In this document: piece after piece, positions 29,217-41,379 of the stretch
Layout: every line of letters begins with the position of its first letter
How positions within the stretch are numbered: the first letter of the stretch is position 1
Assembly (NCBI RefSeq): GCF_014640255.1
Contig: NZ_BMGP01000007.1
Location: 50,698-114,697, forward strand
Length of the DNA: 64,000 bases
From: Subtercola lobariae
Lineage (GTDB): Bacteria; Actinomycetota; Actinomycetes; Actinomycetales; Microbacteriaceae
Reading direction: 5' to 3'
Notes under the pieces: model-generated
Databases searched by the model: none
Seen by the model: only the letters and a program-made list of their open reading frames with translations
What the model was told of the DNA's origin: nothing
Position numbers and translations under genes: made by a program

Positions 29217-31271
29217 TCAGTCGGCGCGGAAGAGCTGGATGGAGGAGGCCGCCACGTCGTAGTCGCCGCCCGGCGGCCGGGTGACGGGGGCCGCGTCGGG
29301 GGCCGGGGGAGCGTCGTCAGAGCTGTCCCACAGCAAGGTGTACTGCGACACACCCTCGTGGTGCGGCATGACCACGCACGTCGGCGACTCGATGCCGTGG
29401 ATGACCACGAGAATGCGGTTGAAGGCCTCGTGTTCAGGGGTGGATGCCGCGAGGAACTGCAGCGTGCGGTTCTCAGGGCTGTTCCACTCGTAGACGCTCA
29501 TCGAGTTGCCGCCGCCGTCGTACCAGTCCATCTGGCTCGCGCTGGGGGTCGTCTCGCCGAACACACCGAAATGCTCCGGGCGAAGCGCCGGGTTCTCTCG
29601 CCGCAGGCGCAGCAGGTGCTGCGTGGTCTGCCACAGCCCGTTCTGCCACTTGCGGCGATCCCAGCTGAGCCAGGTGAGCTCTGAGTCGTGACAGTACGCG
29701 TTGTTGTTGCCTTTCTGGCTGCGGCCGAATTCGTCGCCCGCGGTGATCATCGGCACGCCTGCCGAGAGCAGCAAAGTGCCCATCAGGTTGCGAATGGTGC
29801 GGCGCCTGCTGGCCTCGATGGCACGGTTCGAGGTAGCACCCTCCATGCCGTGGTTGTACGACATGTTGTTGTCGGTGCCGTCGCGGTTCGACTCTCCGTT
29901 GCCCACGTTGTGCTTCACGTCGTATGCGGTGAGATCGGCCATGGTGAACCCGTCGTGGGCCGTGATGAAGTTCACCGACGCCAGAGGGCCGCGTTCGGGC
30001 GAGAAGGTGTTCGATGAGCCCGCGAGGCGGGTCGCGAGCATCCCGACACCGTCGCCCGGTGAGCCGTTTTCTCGAATCGAGCGAATGTCGCGCAGCCAGA
30101 ATTTGCGCATGCGGTCTCGGTAGCGGTCGTTCCATTCGTGCCAGCCTGAGGGAAAGTTGCCGGTCTGCCAGCCGCCCATTCCCACATCCCACGGTTCGGC
30201 GATCATTTTCGTGCCGGCGAGTTCGGGGTCGTTGACGATGCCTTGGATGAGTGGATGCCCGGGGTCGAACGAGTGGTCGCCGTTGCGCCCGAGCGTGGCC
30301 GCCAAATCGAACCGGAACCCATCGACCTGCACGTCGTTCGCCCAGTACTTCAGCGAGTCGAGAATGAGCCGCGACACCGCCGGAACCGATGTATTGACGC
30401 TGTTGCCGCACCCGGTGACGTCGATGTACGACCCGGTGCGAGTCTGCCGGTAGTAGTTCGCATTGTCGATGCCGCGAAAGCTCGTGGTGGGCCCCATGCG
30501 CCCTTCTTCGGCGGTGTGGTTGTACACCACGTCGAGAATGACCTCGAGCCCGGCCTCGTGCAGCAGCTTGACCATGCCCTTGAACTCGCGCAGCACCCCG
30601 CTCGGCCCCTCGGCCTGTGCTGCGCGCGTGCCGTAGAAGTTGTGCGGGCTGAAGAAATTGAGCGTGTTGTAGCCCCAGTAGTTGCTGAGCCCCTGCTTCA
30701 TCAGCCGCCGCTCGGAGACGAAGGCCTGCACGGGCAGCAGTTGCACCGCGGTGACGCCGAGTTTCTTCAGGTAGCTGATGGTGGTTTCGTGCGCGAGGCC
30801 CGCGTACGTGCCGCGGAGGTGTTCGGGCATCCGCGTGTTCAGCTTGCTGAGGCCTTTGACGTGACCCTCGTAGATGACGGTGTGATCGAGCTCGGTGCGG
30901 GGTTTTTGCACGCCGTTCCAGTTGAACTCGGCGTCGACCACGACGCCGCGCCAGAGGTCGGGGCCGGTGCGGGTGAGGCCACGGGCGTAGGGGTCGATCA
31001 GCAGCGTGTTGGCGTCGAAGGCGTTCATGGGGCCGTCGGGGCCGCTGACCCGCAGGGCGTACTTGCGGCCGGGCGCAAGAGCTTTCGTTTTGCCGTACCA
31101 GACGTTGTTCGCGTCACGAACGAGTTCGACGTTCTTGAACACCCAGTTCGGGTCTTTGTGATCGAACAGGCAGAGCTCGATTCGGCTCGCGTTCTCAGAC
31201 CAGACCCTGATCTCGCCGCCCGACGCCGTCTGCCTGATTCCGAGGTGGGCGAAAGGATCGGCGATGGTCAT
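29217..31271 (-). CDS. glgX: Glycogen debranching enzyme GlgX
   Basis: GlgX hydrolyses alpha-1,6 branches left by phosphorylase. The 684-residue protein has an N-terminal CBM48-like domain and a GH13 barrel with LDVVYNHTAEEG, VDGFRFDLAATLGR (nucleophile Asp), MIAEPWDVG (acid/base Glu) and ITAHDGFTMADL, all typical of GlgX/isoamylase. ATG at 31271 starts MTIADPF. The longer frame to 31337 is rejected because a TACTCT −10-like element at 31279–31284 lies between. It converges with glgP, and both degrade glycogen. Confidence 0.95.
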   Translation of the reverse strand: MTIADPFAHLGIRQTASGGEIRVWSENASRIELCLFDHKDPNWVFKNVELVRDANNVWYGKTKALAPGRKYALRVSGPDGPMNAFDANTLLIDPYARGLTRTGPDLWRGVVVDAEFNWNGVQKPRTELDHTVIYEGHVKGLSKLNTRMPEHLRGTYAGLAHETTISYLKKLGVTAVQLLPVQAFVSERRLMKQGLSNYWGYNTLNFFSPHNFYGTRAAQAEGPSGVLREFKGMVKLLHEAGLEVILDVVYNHTAEEGRMGPTTSFRGIDNANYYRQTRTGSYIDVTGCGNSVNTSVPAVSRLILDSLKYWANDVQVDGFRFDLAATLGRNGDHSFDPGHPLIQGIVNDPELAGTKMIAEPWDVGMGGWQTGNFPSGWHEWNDRYRDRMRKFWLRDIRSIRENGSPGDGVGMLATRLAGSSNTFSPERGPLASVNFITAHDGFTMADLTAYDVKHNVGNGESNRDGTDNNMSYNHGMEGATSNRAIEASRRRTIRNLMGTLLLSAGVPMITAGDEFGRSQKGNNNAYCHDSELTWLSWDRRKWQNGLWQTTQHLLRLRRENPALRPEHFGVFGETTPSASQMDWYDGGGNSMSVYEWNSPENRTLQFLAASTPEHEAFNRILVVIHGIESPTCVVMPHHEGVSQYTLLWDSSDDAPPAPDAAPVTRPPGGDYDVAASSIQLFRAD

Positions 31272-31278
31272 GAGTCTT

Positions 31279-31284
31279 AGAGTA
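31279..31284 (-). promoter_or_regulatory. Candidate −10 element for leaderless glgX mRNA
   Basis: TACTCT on the minus strand ends 8 nt before the glgX ATG. It overlaps the region from which the divergent cysteine desulfurase gene must also be transcribed. Confidence 0.4.
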
Positions 31285-31329
31285 GTGAGTAGTTGTTTCG
31301 GCAATGAAAACAGGAGTTTACGCCCGGCT

Positions 31330-32703
31330 ATGGCCATTTATCTCGATCACGCAGCGACCACACCCATGGTGCCGGCCGCGCTTTCGGCGTACGTCTCGGC
31401 GCTCGGAGTGGTGGGCAACCCGTCGTCGATTCATTCGCAAGGTCAGCAGGCGAAACGGATGCTCGAGGAGTCGCGCGAGGTCGTCGCCGAGTCGCTCGGG
31501 GCAGACCCGGTTGAAGTGGTATTTACGTCGGGCGGCACCGAGTCGATCAACCTCGCCATCAAGGGGTTGTTCTGGCATCGGCAGGGCAGGGCGGGTGGCG
31601 TGCGTTCGGCCGCGGAGGCTCGGGCCGGTGTTGCATCGGCTGGCGGCGCTAATCTGAGCGACGTCGGGCCGGTCGCCCCCTCTGCGCTGCGGCGGCCACG
31701 CGTGCTCGTTCCAGGCGGCGAGCATCACGCCACGAACGACGCTGTCGAGTGGCTCGCTCAATACGAGGGCGCGCAGATCGAGTGGTTGCCTGTCGATGCG
31801 CTCGGGCGACTGACGCCGGAGGTGCTCGAGGCGGCGCTCGCGGGCGGTAGCGGCGGCGACGTGCAGGGGGGCGGCGAGCACGCCGAGGCTTCTGCGACGC
31901 GCGAGGCGAAGGCCGGGCATCCACTGCCCGCGGGCGCCGCAACCGCAGACGACGTTGCACTCGTGAGTTTCTTGTGGGCGAACAACGAGGTCGGCACCAT
32001 TCAGCCCGTCGCCGAACTCGCGGCAGTCGCCGCACGGTACGGCGTGCCGGTGCACGTCGACGCCGTGTCGGCATACGGGTACCTGCCCATCGACTTTCAC
32101 GAGATCGGCGTCGCCGCGCTGAGCGTCTCGGCGCACAAGATCGGCGGGCCCGTGGGTGTCGGCGCACTGCTGCTGGCGCGAACGGCCGAGGTTGTTCCGC
32201 TGATTCACGGCGGAGGCCAGCAGCGCGGCCGATCAGGCACGCAAGATGTGGCGGGCGCGGTAGCGTTCGCGGCGGCAGCGCAGAACGCCATCGAGACGAT
32301 GCCGTCGTTCGTCGCCGAGCTGAGTGTTCTTCGTGATCGGCTGATTGCGAGCATCCGCTCGGCCGTACCTACCGCTGTCTTGCGTGGCGACCCGGCTCCG
32401 GATGCCCGGCTCGCCGGCAATGCCCACTTCACTTTCGCGGGGTGTGAGGGCGATTCGCTGCTGTTCTTGCTCGATGTGGCAGGTTTCTCGGTCTCAACCG
32501 GCTCTGCGTGCCAAGCCGGAGTGCCCGAGGTCTCGCACGTGCTGACCGCGATGGGCGTGCCAGAACTCGAGGCGCGTGGAGCGCTGCGCTTCACGCTGGG
32601 GCACGGCACCACTGCGGCCGAGGTCGATGCGCTCGTAGCGGCCATGCCCGCGGCGGTCGCGCGCGCCTCGAAGGCCGGCTTCGCCGACCGCGCTGTGGCG
32701 TAG
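31330..32703 (+). CDS. Cysteine desulfurase (NifS/IscS class)
   Basis: This PLP enzyme removes sulfur from cysteine for thiolation and Fe–S assembly. The 457-residue protein begins MAIYLDHAATTPM, with the PLP-stacking His in GGEHHATND, the Schiff-base lysine K270 in SVSAHKIGGP and the persulfide cysteine C394 in STGSACQAG. It is about 70 residues longer than usual because of two low-complexity inserts, residues 84–121 and 171–205, that separate conserved blocks. AGGAG at 31312–31316 is 13 nt from the ATG. The tRNA thiolase MnmA, encoded 3.3 kb downstream, is its probable sulfur acceptor; two leftward genes interrupt the usual adjacency. Confidence 0.92.
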   Translation: MAIYLDHAATTPMVPAALSAYVSALGVVGNPSSIHSQGQQAKRMLEESREVVAESLGADPVEVVFTSGGTESINLAIKGLFWHRQGRAGGVRSAAEARAGVASAGGANLSDVGPVAPSALRRPRVLVPGGEHHATNDAVEWLAQYEGAQIEWLPVDALGRLTPEVLEAALAGGSGGDVQGGGEHAEASATREAKAGHPLPAGAATADDVALVSFLWANNEVGTIQPVAELAAVAARYGVPVHVDAVSAYGYLPIDFHEIGVAALSVSAHKIGGPVGVGALLLARTAEVVPLIHGGGQQRGRSGTQDVAGAVAFAAAAQNAIETMPSFVAELSVLRDRLIASIRSAVPTAVLRGDPAPDARLAGNAHFTFAGCEGDSLLFLLDVAGFSVSTGSACQAGVPEVSHVLTAMGVPELEARGALRFTLGHGTTAAEVDALVAAMPAAVARASKAGFADRAVA

Positions 32704-32836
32704 CTTTCGGCGAGCCGCTCCGCTCGGCGCCGCGCCGCGGCGCGCAAGTCCGCGCAGCGCCGCGCTAGTCAGCTCCGTGGCGTAGCGCACGCTGTGCCGC
32801 GCCGCTCGGCGCCTCGCGCACTAGTCTGCGCTGCGC

Positions 32837-32885
32837 CGCGCCGCTCACAGCTGCCGCGCGCACCGCGCCGCTCACAGCTGCCGCG
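32837..32885. repeat. 22-bp direct repeat with 27-bp period
   Basis: An identical 22-bp GC-rich unit beginning CGCGCCGCTCACAGC occurs at 32837–32858 and 32864–32885, with a partial third copy at 32891–32900. It lies between convergent genes at 32704–32898, a region full of GCGCCGC-type simple sequence and otherwise empty. Confidence 0.75.
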
Positions 32886-32898
32886 CACACCGCGCCGC

Positions 32899-34776
32899 TC
32901 AGCGGCGGCGCCGTGTACCGAAGATACCCGAGACGACGCTCGTCAGAATCGACTGCGTCGCCTTCGACCCCAGCACATCGGCCAGAACCTTGGGCGCGCT
33001 CGTGGCCGTGGTGCGGGTTCCGGATGCCCGGCGGGCGCGTTCGGCATCGGCATCCGCCTCGCGCTGGGCTTTGGCCTGAGCCTTTTCATAGTCGGCTTGC
33101 GCCTTGGCCTGCTGCTTCTCGGCAGCAGCTTGGGTTTTCGCGGCCTCGCGTTCAGCCTTCGCCGAGGCTTCGGCTGCGGCGGCGGCTGCGGCGGCCTCTG
33201 ACGCCTGGTTGAGTTTCGCCGTGAGAATCTCCCGCGCAGACTCACGATCGATGATGGCGCCGTACTTCGGCAAGAGGGGCGAGGCTGTCACCGATGCATC
33301 GATCTGGGCATCCGGAGTCGGTGACATCGAGCCTTGGGGCGCTCGCAGACGAGTCCAGGCGACCGGACTCGGCGCACCTTTCTCGTTCATGACCGTCACA
33401 ACGGCCTCACCGGTGGCCAGATTCTGCAGCACCTCGGCGAGGTCGTACCCCGATTTCGGGTAGGTCGACACCGTCGCCCGCAGCGACTTGGCGTCGTCAG
33501 GCGTGAAGGCACGCAGCTGGTGCTGAATGCGCGAACCGAGCTGCGCGAGCACCTCGCTCGGCACGTCTTTCGGCGTCTGAGTCACGAAGAAGATGCCCAC
33601 TCCCTTCGAACGGATCAGCCGCACCGTCTGGGTGATCGACCTCAGAAAGTCTTTCGACGCGTCGCGAAAGAGCAGGTGCGCCTCGTCGAAGAAGAACACC
33701 AGCTTCGGCTTGTCGAGATCGCCCACCTCGGGCAGATCGTTGTACAGATCGGCCAGCAGCCACATCAAGAAAGTGCTGTACAGCGCAGGTTTGTCGGCGA
33801 CTCCCGGCACCTCGAGCAGGCTCACGATTCCCTTGCCGTCTGCCGTCGTTCGCAAGAACTCAGCGGTGTCTATCTCGGTCTCGCCGAAGAACACGTCGGC
33901 GCCCTGGTCGGCGAAGGTGATGAGTTCGCGCAGAATCACACCGATGGTCTGCGCCGAAATGCCGCCGAGCTCGATGAGCTCAGATTTGCCTTCGGCGCTC
34001 GCGAGATAGCTCAGCACGGCGCGCAAGTCGCTGAGGTCGAGCAGGGGTAGCCCGGCCTTGTCGGCGTAGTGAAAAACGAGCCCGAGGCTTGACTCTTGCG
34101 TGTCGTTGAGGCCCAGAACCTTACTCATGAGCAGTGACCCGAACCCTGTCACTGTCGCACGAATCGGGATGCCCTTGCCGGCCCCACCCAGGCTGAAGTA
34201 CTCCGTCGGGCTCGCCACCGACTCCCACGTCTGGCCGATGCCCTGCGTTCTGCTCAGGAGTTTTTCGTTCGACTCCCCGGCCGAAGCGATGCCCGAGAGG
34301 TCACCCTTGATGTCTGCCGCGAAGACAGGAACTCCTGCGGCGCTGAGCTGCTCGGCCAGCACTTGAAGCGTTTTCGTCTTGCCGGTTCCTGTCGCGCCGG
34401 CAACGAGCCCGTGCCGATTGGTCATGGCCAGCGGAATACGAATCTGCACGGCCGGGTCGGCCTCGCCGTTGACGAGGGCGCCCATCTGCAGGGCGGCGCC
34501 CGCGAAATCGTAACCCGCACGTATCGCGGCGACAGCGTCGGTGTCGAGGGGTCCGCTGGCGCCGGGCGCGGCGACTGGCGGCGCGACGGGTGTGACCTGT
34601 GCGGCGGCTGGGGCCGGAATCGCTGCTGTCGTCGCGGCGGCCGCATGGGCCGTGGCCGCTGCCGCTGCATCCTGTGCCCGCTTCAGCGCCGCCTCAGCCG
34701 CCTGCTGAGCGAGCCGCGCGGTCTCAACGGCGGCGGCAGCTTCTTCTTGGGCCATTCTCAGAGCGTCATCGGTCAT
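32899..34776 (-). CDS. HerA-like helicase/ATPase (DUF853)
   Basis: The 625-residue protein has an Ala-rich coiled-coil N-terminus (5–50), a HerA/FtsK-type ATPase core with Walker A GATGTGKT (127–134) and Walker B LVFFFDEAHLLF, then a charged coiled-coil tail (about 530–605) ending in arginines. DUF853 proteins are related to HerA hexameric DNA translocases; most bacterial members lack the NurA partner, and none is seen here. The role in DNA metabolism is inferred. The ATG at 34776 has a TAGGCT −10-like element 7 nt upstream. Confidence 0.87.
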   Translation of the reverse strand: MTDDALRMAQEEAAAAVETARLAQQAAEAALKRAQDAAAAATAHAAAATTAAIPAPAAAQVTPVAPPVAAPGASGPLDTDAVAAIRAGYDFAGAALQMGALVNGEADPAVQIRIPLAMTNRHGLVAGATGTGKTKTLQVLAEQLSAAGVPVFAADIKGDLSGIASAGESNEKLLSRTQGIGQTWESVASPTEYFSLGGAGKGIPIRATVTGFGSLLMSKVLGLNDTQESSLGLVFHYADKAGLPLLDLSDLRAVLSYLASAEGKSELIELGGISAQTIGVILRELITFADQGADVFFGETEIDTAEFLRTTADGKGIVSLLEVPGVADKPALYSTFLMWLLADLYNDLPEVGDLDKPKLVFFFDEAHLLFRDASKDFLRSITQTVRLIRSKGVGIFFVTQTPKDVPSEVLAQLGSRIQHQLRAFTPDDAKSLRATVSTYPKSGYDLAEVLQNLATGEAVVTVMNEKGAPSPVAWTRLRAPQGSMSPTPDAQIDASVTASPLLPKYGAIIDRESAREILTAKLNQASEAAAAAAAAEASAKAEREAAKTQAAAEKQQAKAQADYEKAQAKAQREADADAERARRASGTRTTATSAPKVLADVLGSKATQSILTSVVSGIFGTRRRR

Positions 34777-34782
34777 GCCGTC

Positions 34783-34788
34783 AGCCTA
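34783..34788 (-). promoter_or_regulatory. Candidate −10 element for leaderless HerA-like gene
   Basis: TAGGCT on the minus strand ends 7 nt before the ATG at 34776. No ribosome-binding sequence is present in the 6-nt gap. Confidence 0.5.
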
Positions 34789-34845
34789 AGCCGCGACCGC
34801 TCGGGCGGCTATGACGAGTTCGGCCGTTCGGCCGCCATGGTGGAG

Positions 34846-35838
34846 TCAGAGATTCATCGACGTGAGAATCGCGCGGTGGTCGCTGTCGCCCGCGGTGAGG
34901 GTGGTGTTCGAGGTGACCGTCATTCCGCGCTGCAAGAGGTGGTCGAGACGGGTGACCGGCAGGCTGGCGGGCCAGGTGCTGCCGAGCATCCCTTCGCTCT
35001 GATTGGCCTCTGTCAGCTGACCCTCGATGCCCCCCATTGCCCGGTCAGTGGATGCCGCGTTGAAGTCGCCCACCGCGATGACTCTGCTGTTCTCGTCGTT
35101 GGGTAACGTGCTGGCTAAGGCGGCGAGCATGGAGTCTCGTGCCGAGACGTCGCCTGGGCGCGCTGACGCGGCGTGGATCACGTAAATGCTGACGAGGCCC
35201 TGCGGGGTCTGCACGTCGGCCGCGAGTGCTCTGTTCCAGCCGAGGCCGAGGTTCAGCGGCTGGGCGTTGATGACGGGGTATTTGCTCCACACGCCCACCG
35301 TGCCCACGCCGTAAGAGTAGGGGTAGTCGGCCGCGAGGGTCGACGAGATGGTGTCGAAATCGTCTGACGTCATCTCTTCGAGGGCGATCACGTCTGCGCC
35401 GGTCGCGGCGAGCGTTGCGGCCGAGGTCGCGCCGGTGCCCGAATCTGCCTCGATGTTCTGGCTGGCCACGGTGAGATGCGTACCGTCAGCAGTGGATGCG
35501 GCGGGTGCACTCCAGTTCAACGGCACGAGACCGGGGCCGATAACGACGCCCCACACCAGTGCGGGTAGAAGAACGATGAGCGCGGTACGCCGCCGTCTGC
35601 TGAGGAGCGCCATCACGAAAAGTGGCACGACGAGCAGCCCGAACCAGGGAATCGCGGTGTCGAGCAACAGGCCGATTCCGCCGATGTCGGGTACCGCAGT
35701 GTGAAAGAGAATCAGGCCGGTGAGGATGAGCGAGAACGCGATTGTGAGCGCAACGAAGGCCGGTCGGCTCGTTCGGCGGTCAGGGCGGTTGGGGGCACTG
35801 ACGGCGGGAGTTGGGCGGGTGGCCAGGAGCAAAGACAT
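34846..35838 (-). CDS. Membrane endonuclease/exonuclease/phosphatase-fold protein
   Basis: This 330-residue protein has three TM helices in residues 25–105, then an extracytoplasmic EEP domain with SQNIEADSG, VIALEEM (catalytic Glu), VGVWSKYP, VIAVGDFNA and GDSDHRAIL at the C-terminus. The set is typical of DNase I/sphingomyelinase-like hydrolases anchored in the membrane. The substrate is unknown (nucleic acid or phospholipid). The ATG at 35838 starts MSLLLATRP; a much longer open frame to 37248 is antisense to mnmA and rejected. An AAGACT element lies 8 nt upstream. Confidence 0.85.
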   Translation of the reverse strand: MSLLLATRPTPAVSAPNRPDRRTSRPAFVALTIAFSLILTGLILFHTAVPDIGGIGLLLDTAIPWFGLLVVPLFVMALLSRRRRTALIVLLPALVWGVVIGPGLVPLNWSAPAASTADGTHLTVASQNIEADSGTGATSAATLAATGADVIALEEMTSDDFDTISSTLAADYPYSYGVGTVGVWSKYPVINAQPLNLGLGWNRALAADVQTPQGLVSIYVIHAASARPGDVSARDSMLAALASTLPNDENSRVIAVGDFNAASTDRAMGGIEGQLTEANQSEGMLGSTWPASLPVTRLDHLLQRGMTVTSNTTLTAGDSDHRAILTSMNL

Positions 35839-35955
35839 CGAAATCAGTCTTGCGCATCTGTCTGATGCTTTCGTGAACACGTTCTTCACAGGCAGGCGTG
35901 TCGCCCGAGTTTGCACAGATCGGGCTCGACCGAGGCGGCTGTCGGTGCCTCCGCA

Positions 35956-35961
35956 TATGCT
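35956..35961 (+). promoter_or_regulatory. Candidate −10 element for leaderless mnmA mRNA
   Basis: TATGCT ends 7 nt before the mnmA ATG at 35968, a good match to the actinobacterial TANNNT consensus. It supports this start over the longer frame from 35911. Confidence 0.5.
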
Positions 35962-35967
35962 TGTTTC

Positions 35968-39550
<3,583 letters not shown>

Positions 39551-39610
39551 ATCATGTTATAGTCGGATTCATCGCTGGCGTCGAGTCGGGCGTCAGTTAG
39601 GAATTCGATC

Positions 39611-40279
39611 ATGGGTTTAGATGATTTCGTAGATAGTCTCGGCCTCAACGCAACCTTCGCGGCGGCCGATACCCCGCGATCGATGCCGTCGGATCTGTAC
39701 TTCAACGGATTGCATGGCACTGCCGTAATTCGCGGAATGCAGGGTACAAATGTAGGCTTCGGTGCCGATTTCGGTGCCGAATTCAGTGCTGGTCAAGTCG
39801 TCACGTTTGAGCTTCTGGTCTCAGCGACAGGTCGGCCGGACTATGCATTGAGTACAAATCAAGCAGTTCCGCATCTCTTGATTGGGGCCATCCGCCCGGG
39901 CAAAACAGTCGACGTGCGAATCGATCCTGCGAACTTCGGTCGACTCGCTATCGACTTCAACCAGATGTTGCATGGTGGCGGCGAATTCCCGAGGGGTCGG
40001 GTGACAGCGGATCAGGTTTGCGAAACCGGAGAGCCGGGTTCGGCAGTCGTTCACAGGGTCTTCAAGACCTGGCAGGCCGTCCTTAATCTTGGAGGCGATC
40101 CCATTCGCGGAGTCGTCATGATTGTCAGCTGGCCTGGCAAGCCTCCCTTCGTCTCGCGCAACGGCCAGCGTGTCCCCCGAGACAAGCTGAAACTACTCGT
40201 GCCCGGAGCGACTTTTCCCGTCAAAGGAGACCCGAACATTCCTGACTTAGCAGTGATCGATTGGTCAGCCATTGGCTGA
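39611..40279 (+). CDS. Uncharacterised beta-rich two-module protein
   Basis: This 222-residue protein has no signal peptide or TM segment. A first module (about 70–125) reads VVTFELLVSATGRPDY…VPHLLIGAIRPGKTVDVRIDP…AIDF. This resembles a small beta module found in many actinobacterial proteins (L-PG-x-V-x-V-R-V-D-P pattern), whose function is unknown to me. A second half ends PFVSRNGQRVPRDKLKLLVPGATFPVKGDP. It has its own promoter, lower GC than its neighbours and a degraded paralogue immediately downstream. It interrupts the ligA–gatC region, so it is probably a lineage-specific acquisition. Confidence 0.65.
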   Translation: MGLDDFVDSLGLNATFAAADTPRSMPSDLYFNGLHGTAVIRGMQGTNVGFGADFGAEFSAGQVVTFELLVSATGRPDYALSTNQAVPHLLIGAIRPGKTVDVRIDPANFGRLAIDFNQMLHGGGEFPRGRVTADQVCETGEPGSAVVHRVFKTWQAVLNLGGDPIRGVVMIVSWPGKPPFVSRNGQRVPRDKLKLLVPGATFPVKGDPNIPDLAVIDWSAIG

Positions 40280-40319
40280 TTGGGCAAGACAATCGGTTTT
40301 CTTTGCGAATCGATTCTCG

Positions 40320-40884
40320 ATGGTATTGGGAATGGCCGCGACTGCGCTTTCGTATCAGAGGAGGGAACTTCGAAATCACGTGGTGACGTTTGATCTTGAA
40401 GTTCGATTCCCTGGCAAGCAGCCATATCAGATGCGTACTAACCAGGCCCTACCCGGCCTACTCGTCGGAGGAATTCTGCCTGGTTCAACCGTCTTTGTTC
40501 GGGTAGATCGCAACAATGAGCAGCGGGTGGCGATCGACTTCAATCAGATAATTCCGAACAACGTGTTCGCGGGGTGGTGGACCGGGAGGTGTCACTCCTG
40601 GGCAAGCGATGTCTGGGGATGCGCTCCGAGAGACCGGAACCGCGGCCAGCGGAGTGGTGCAGCAGACGTTCAGCGTGGGTAACATCACCGCCCCGAACGG
40701 CGACCCGGTGCTGGGCATCATGATGAGCATCACCTACCCGGGCGGTGCTGCGTATGTTTCGAAGAACGGGCAACGCATTCCGCGCGAAAAATATTCGCTT
40801 GTCGTGCCTGGCGCGACTTTTCCTGTGAAAGGCAATCCATCGGTACCCGATCTGTGGACGATCGACTGGCCGGCCGTGCCCTGA
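40320..40884 (+). pseudogene. Frameshifted paralogue of the 39611 gene
   Basis: Frame 3 encodes HVVTFDLEVRFPGKQPYQMRTNQAL…GGILPGSTVFVRVD…AIDFNQI, matching residues 70–125 of the upstream protein. After a GGGG run at 40571–40574 the homology continues in frame 1, as PGGVTPGQ… then VSKNGQRIPREKYSLVVPGATFPVKGNP and a TGA at 40882–40884. Removing one G restores one frame. The start is uncertain; a TTG at 40272 overlaps the previous stop and an ATG lies at 40320. It may be a true pseudogene, a phase-variable gene or a sequencing error in a homopolymer. Confidence 0.75.
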
Positions 40885-40936
40885 ACGTAGGGCTGCTCCA
40901 ACGACCGGCATGCGAGTGAGAGTCAGGCGCACCGAA

Positions 40937-40942
40937 TACACT
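40937..40942 (+). promoter_or_regulatory. Candidate −10 element of the gatCAB operon
   Basis: TACACT matches TANNNT and would give a leader of about 44 nt before the gatC ATG at 40993. It lies just after the pseudogene. Confidence 0.4.
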
Positions 40943-40992
40943 TGATGGGTTCACAGGCGCGCCTCGGCGCGCACCCAGCAGTACGGAGTCGC

Positions 40993-41379
40993 ATGTCTAC
41001 CGAAACACCGCCCAGCGAGAGCGCCCGCCCGGCGACGAGCGCCAACAGCCGCCCGGCGAAGGCCGACGGCGACGGTGCGCCCGGAGAGATCACATCCGCA
41101 CAGGTCGAGCACCTCGCGGGGCTCGCGCGCATCAAGCTGACGCCCGAAGAGATCACGAAGCTGACCGGTGAGCTGGTGGCCATCGTCGACAACGTCGCGA
41201 AAGTCACCGAGGTGGCGACGCCTGACGTGCCCGCCACGAGCCACCCCATTCCGTTGCAGAACGTCTTCAGAGATGACGTGGTGGGCGTGACGCTGACGCA
41301 AGAACAAGCGCTTTCAGGCGCGCCCGAGCACGACGGCAGCCGATTCCGCGTGTCAGCGATTCTGGGAGAAGAGCAGTGA
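40993..41379 (+). CDS. gatC: Asp/Glu-tRNA amidotransferase subunit C
   Basis: GatC is the small scaffold subunit of the transamidosome that converts Glu-tRNA-Gln to Gln-tRNA-Gln. The 128-residue protein has a low-complexity N-terminus of about 35 residues and then the family core [21 protein letters not shown] and the C-terminal [12 protein letters not shown]. The ATG at 40993 (MSTETPPS) was preferred to upstream ATGs at 40942 and 40945 because of the family alignment. The stop overlaps the GTG of gatA. Confidence 0.93.
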   Translation: MSTETPPSESARPATSANSRPAKADGDGAPGEITSAQVEHLAGLARIKLTPEEITKLTGELVAIVDNVAKVTEVATPDVPATSHPIPLQNVFRDDVVGVTLTQEQALSGAPEHDGSRFRVSAILGEEQ

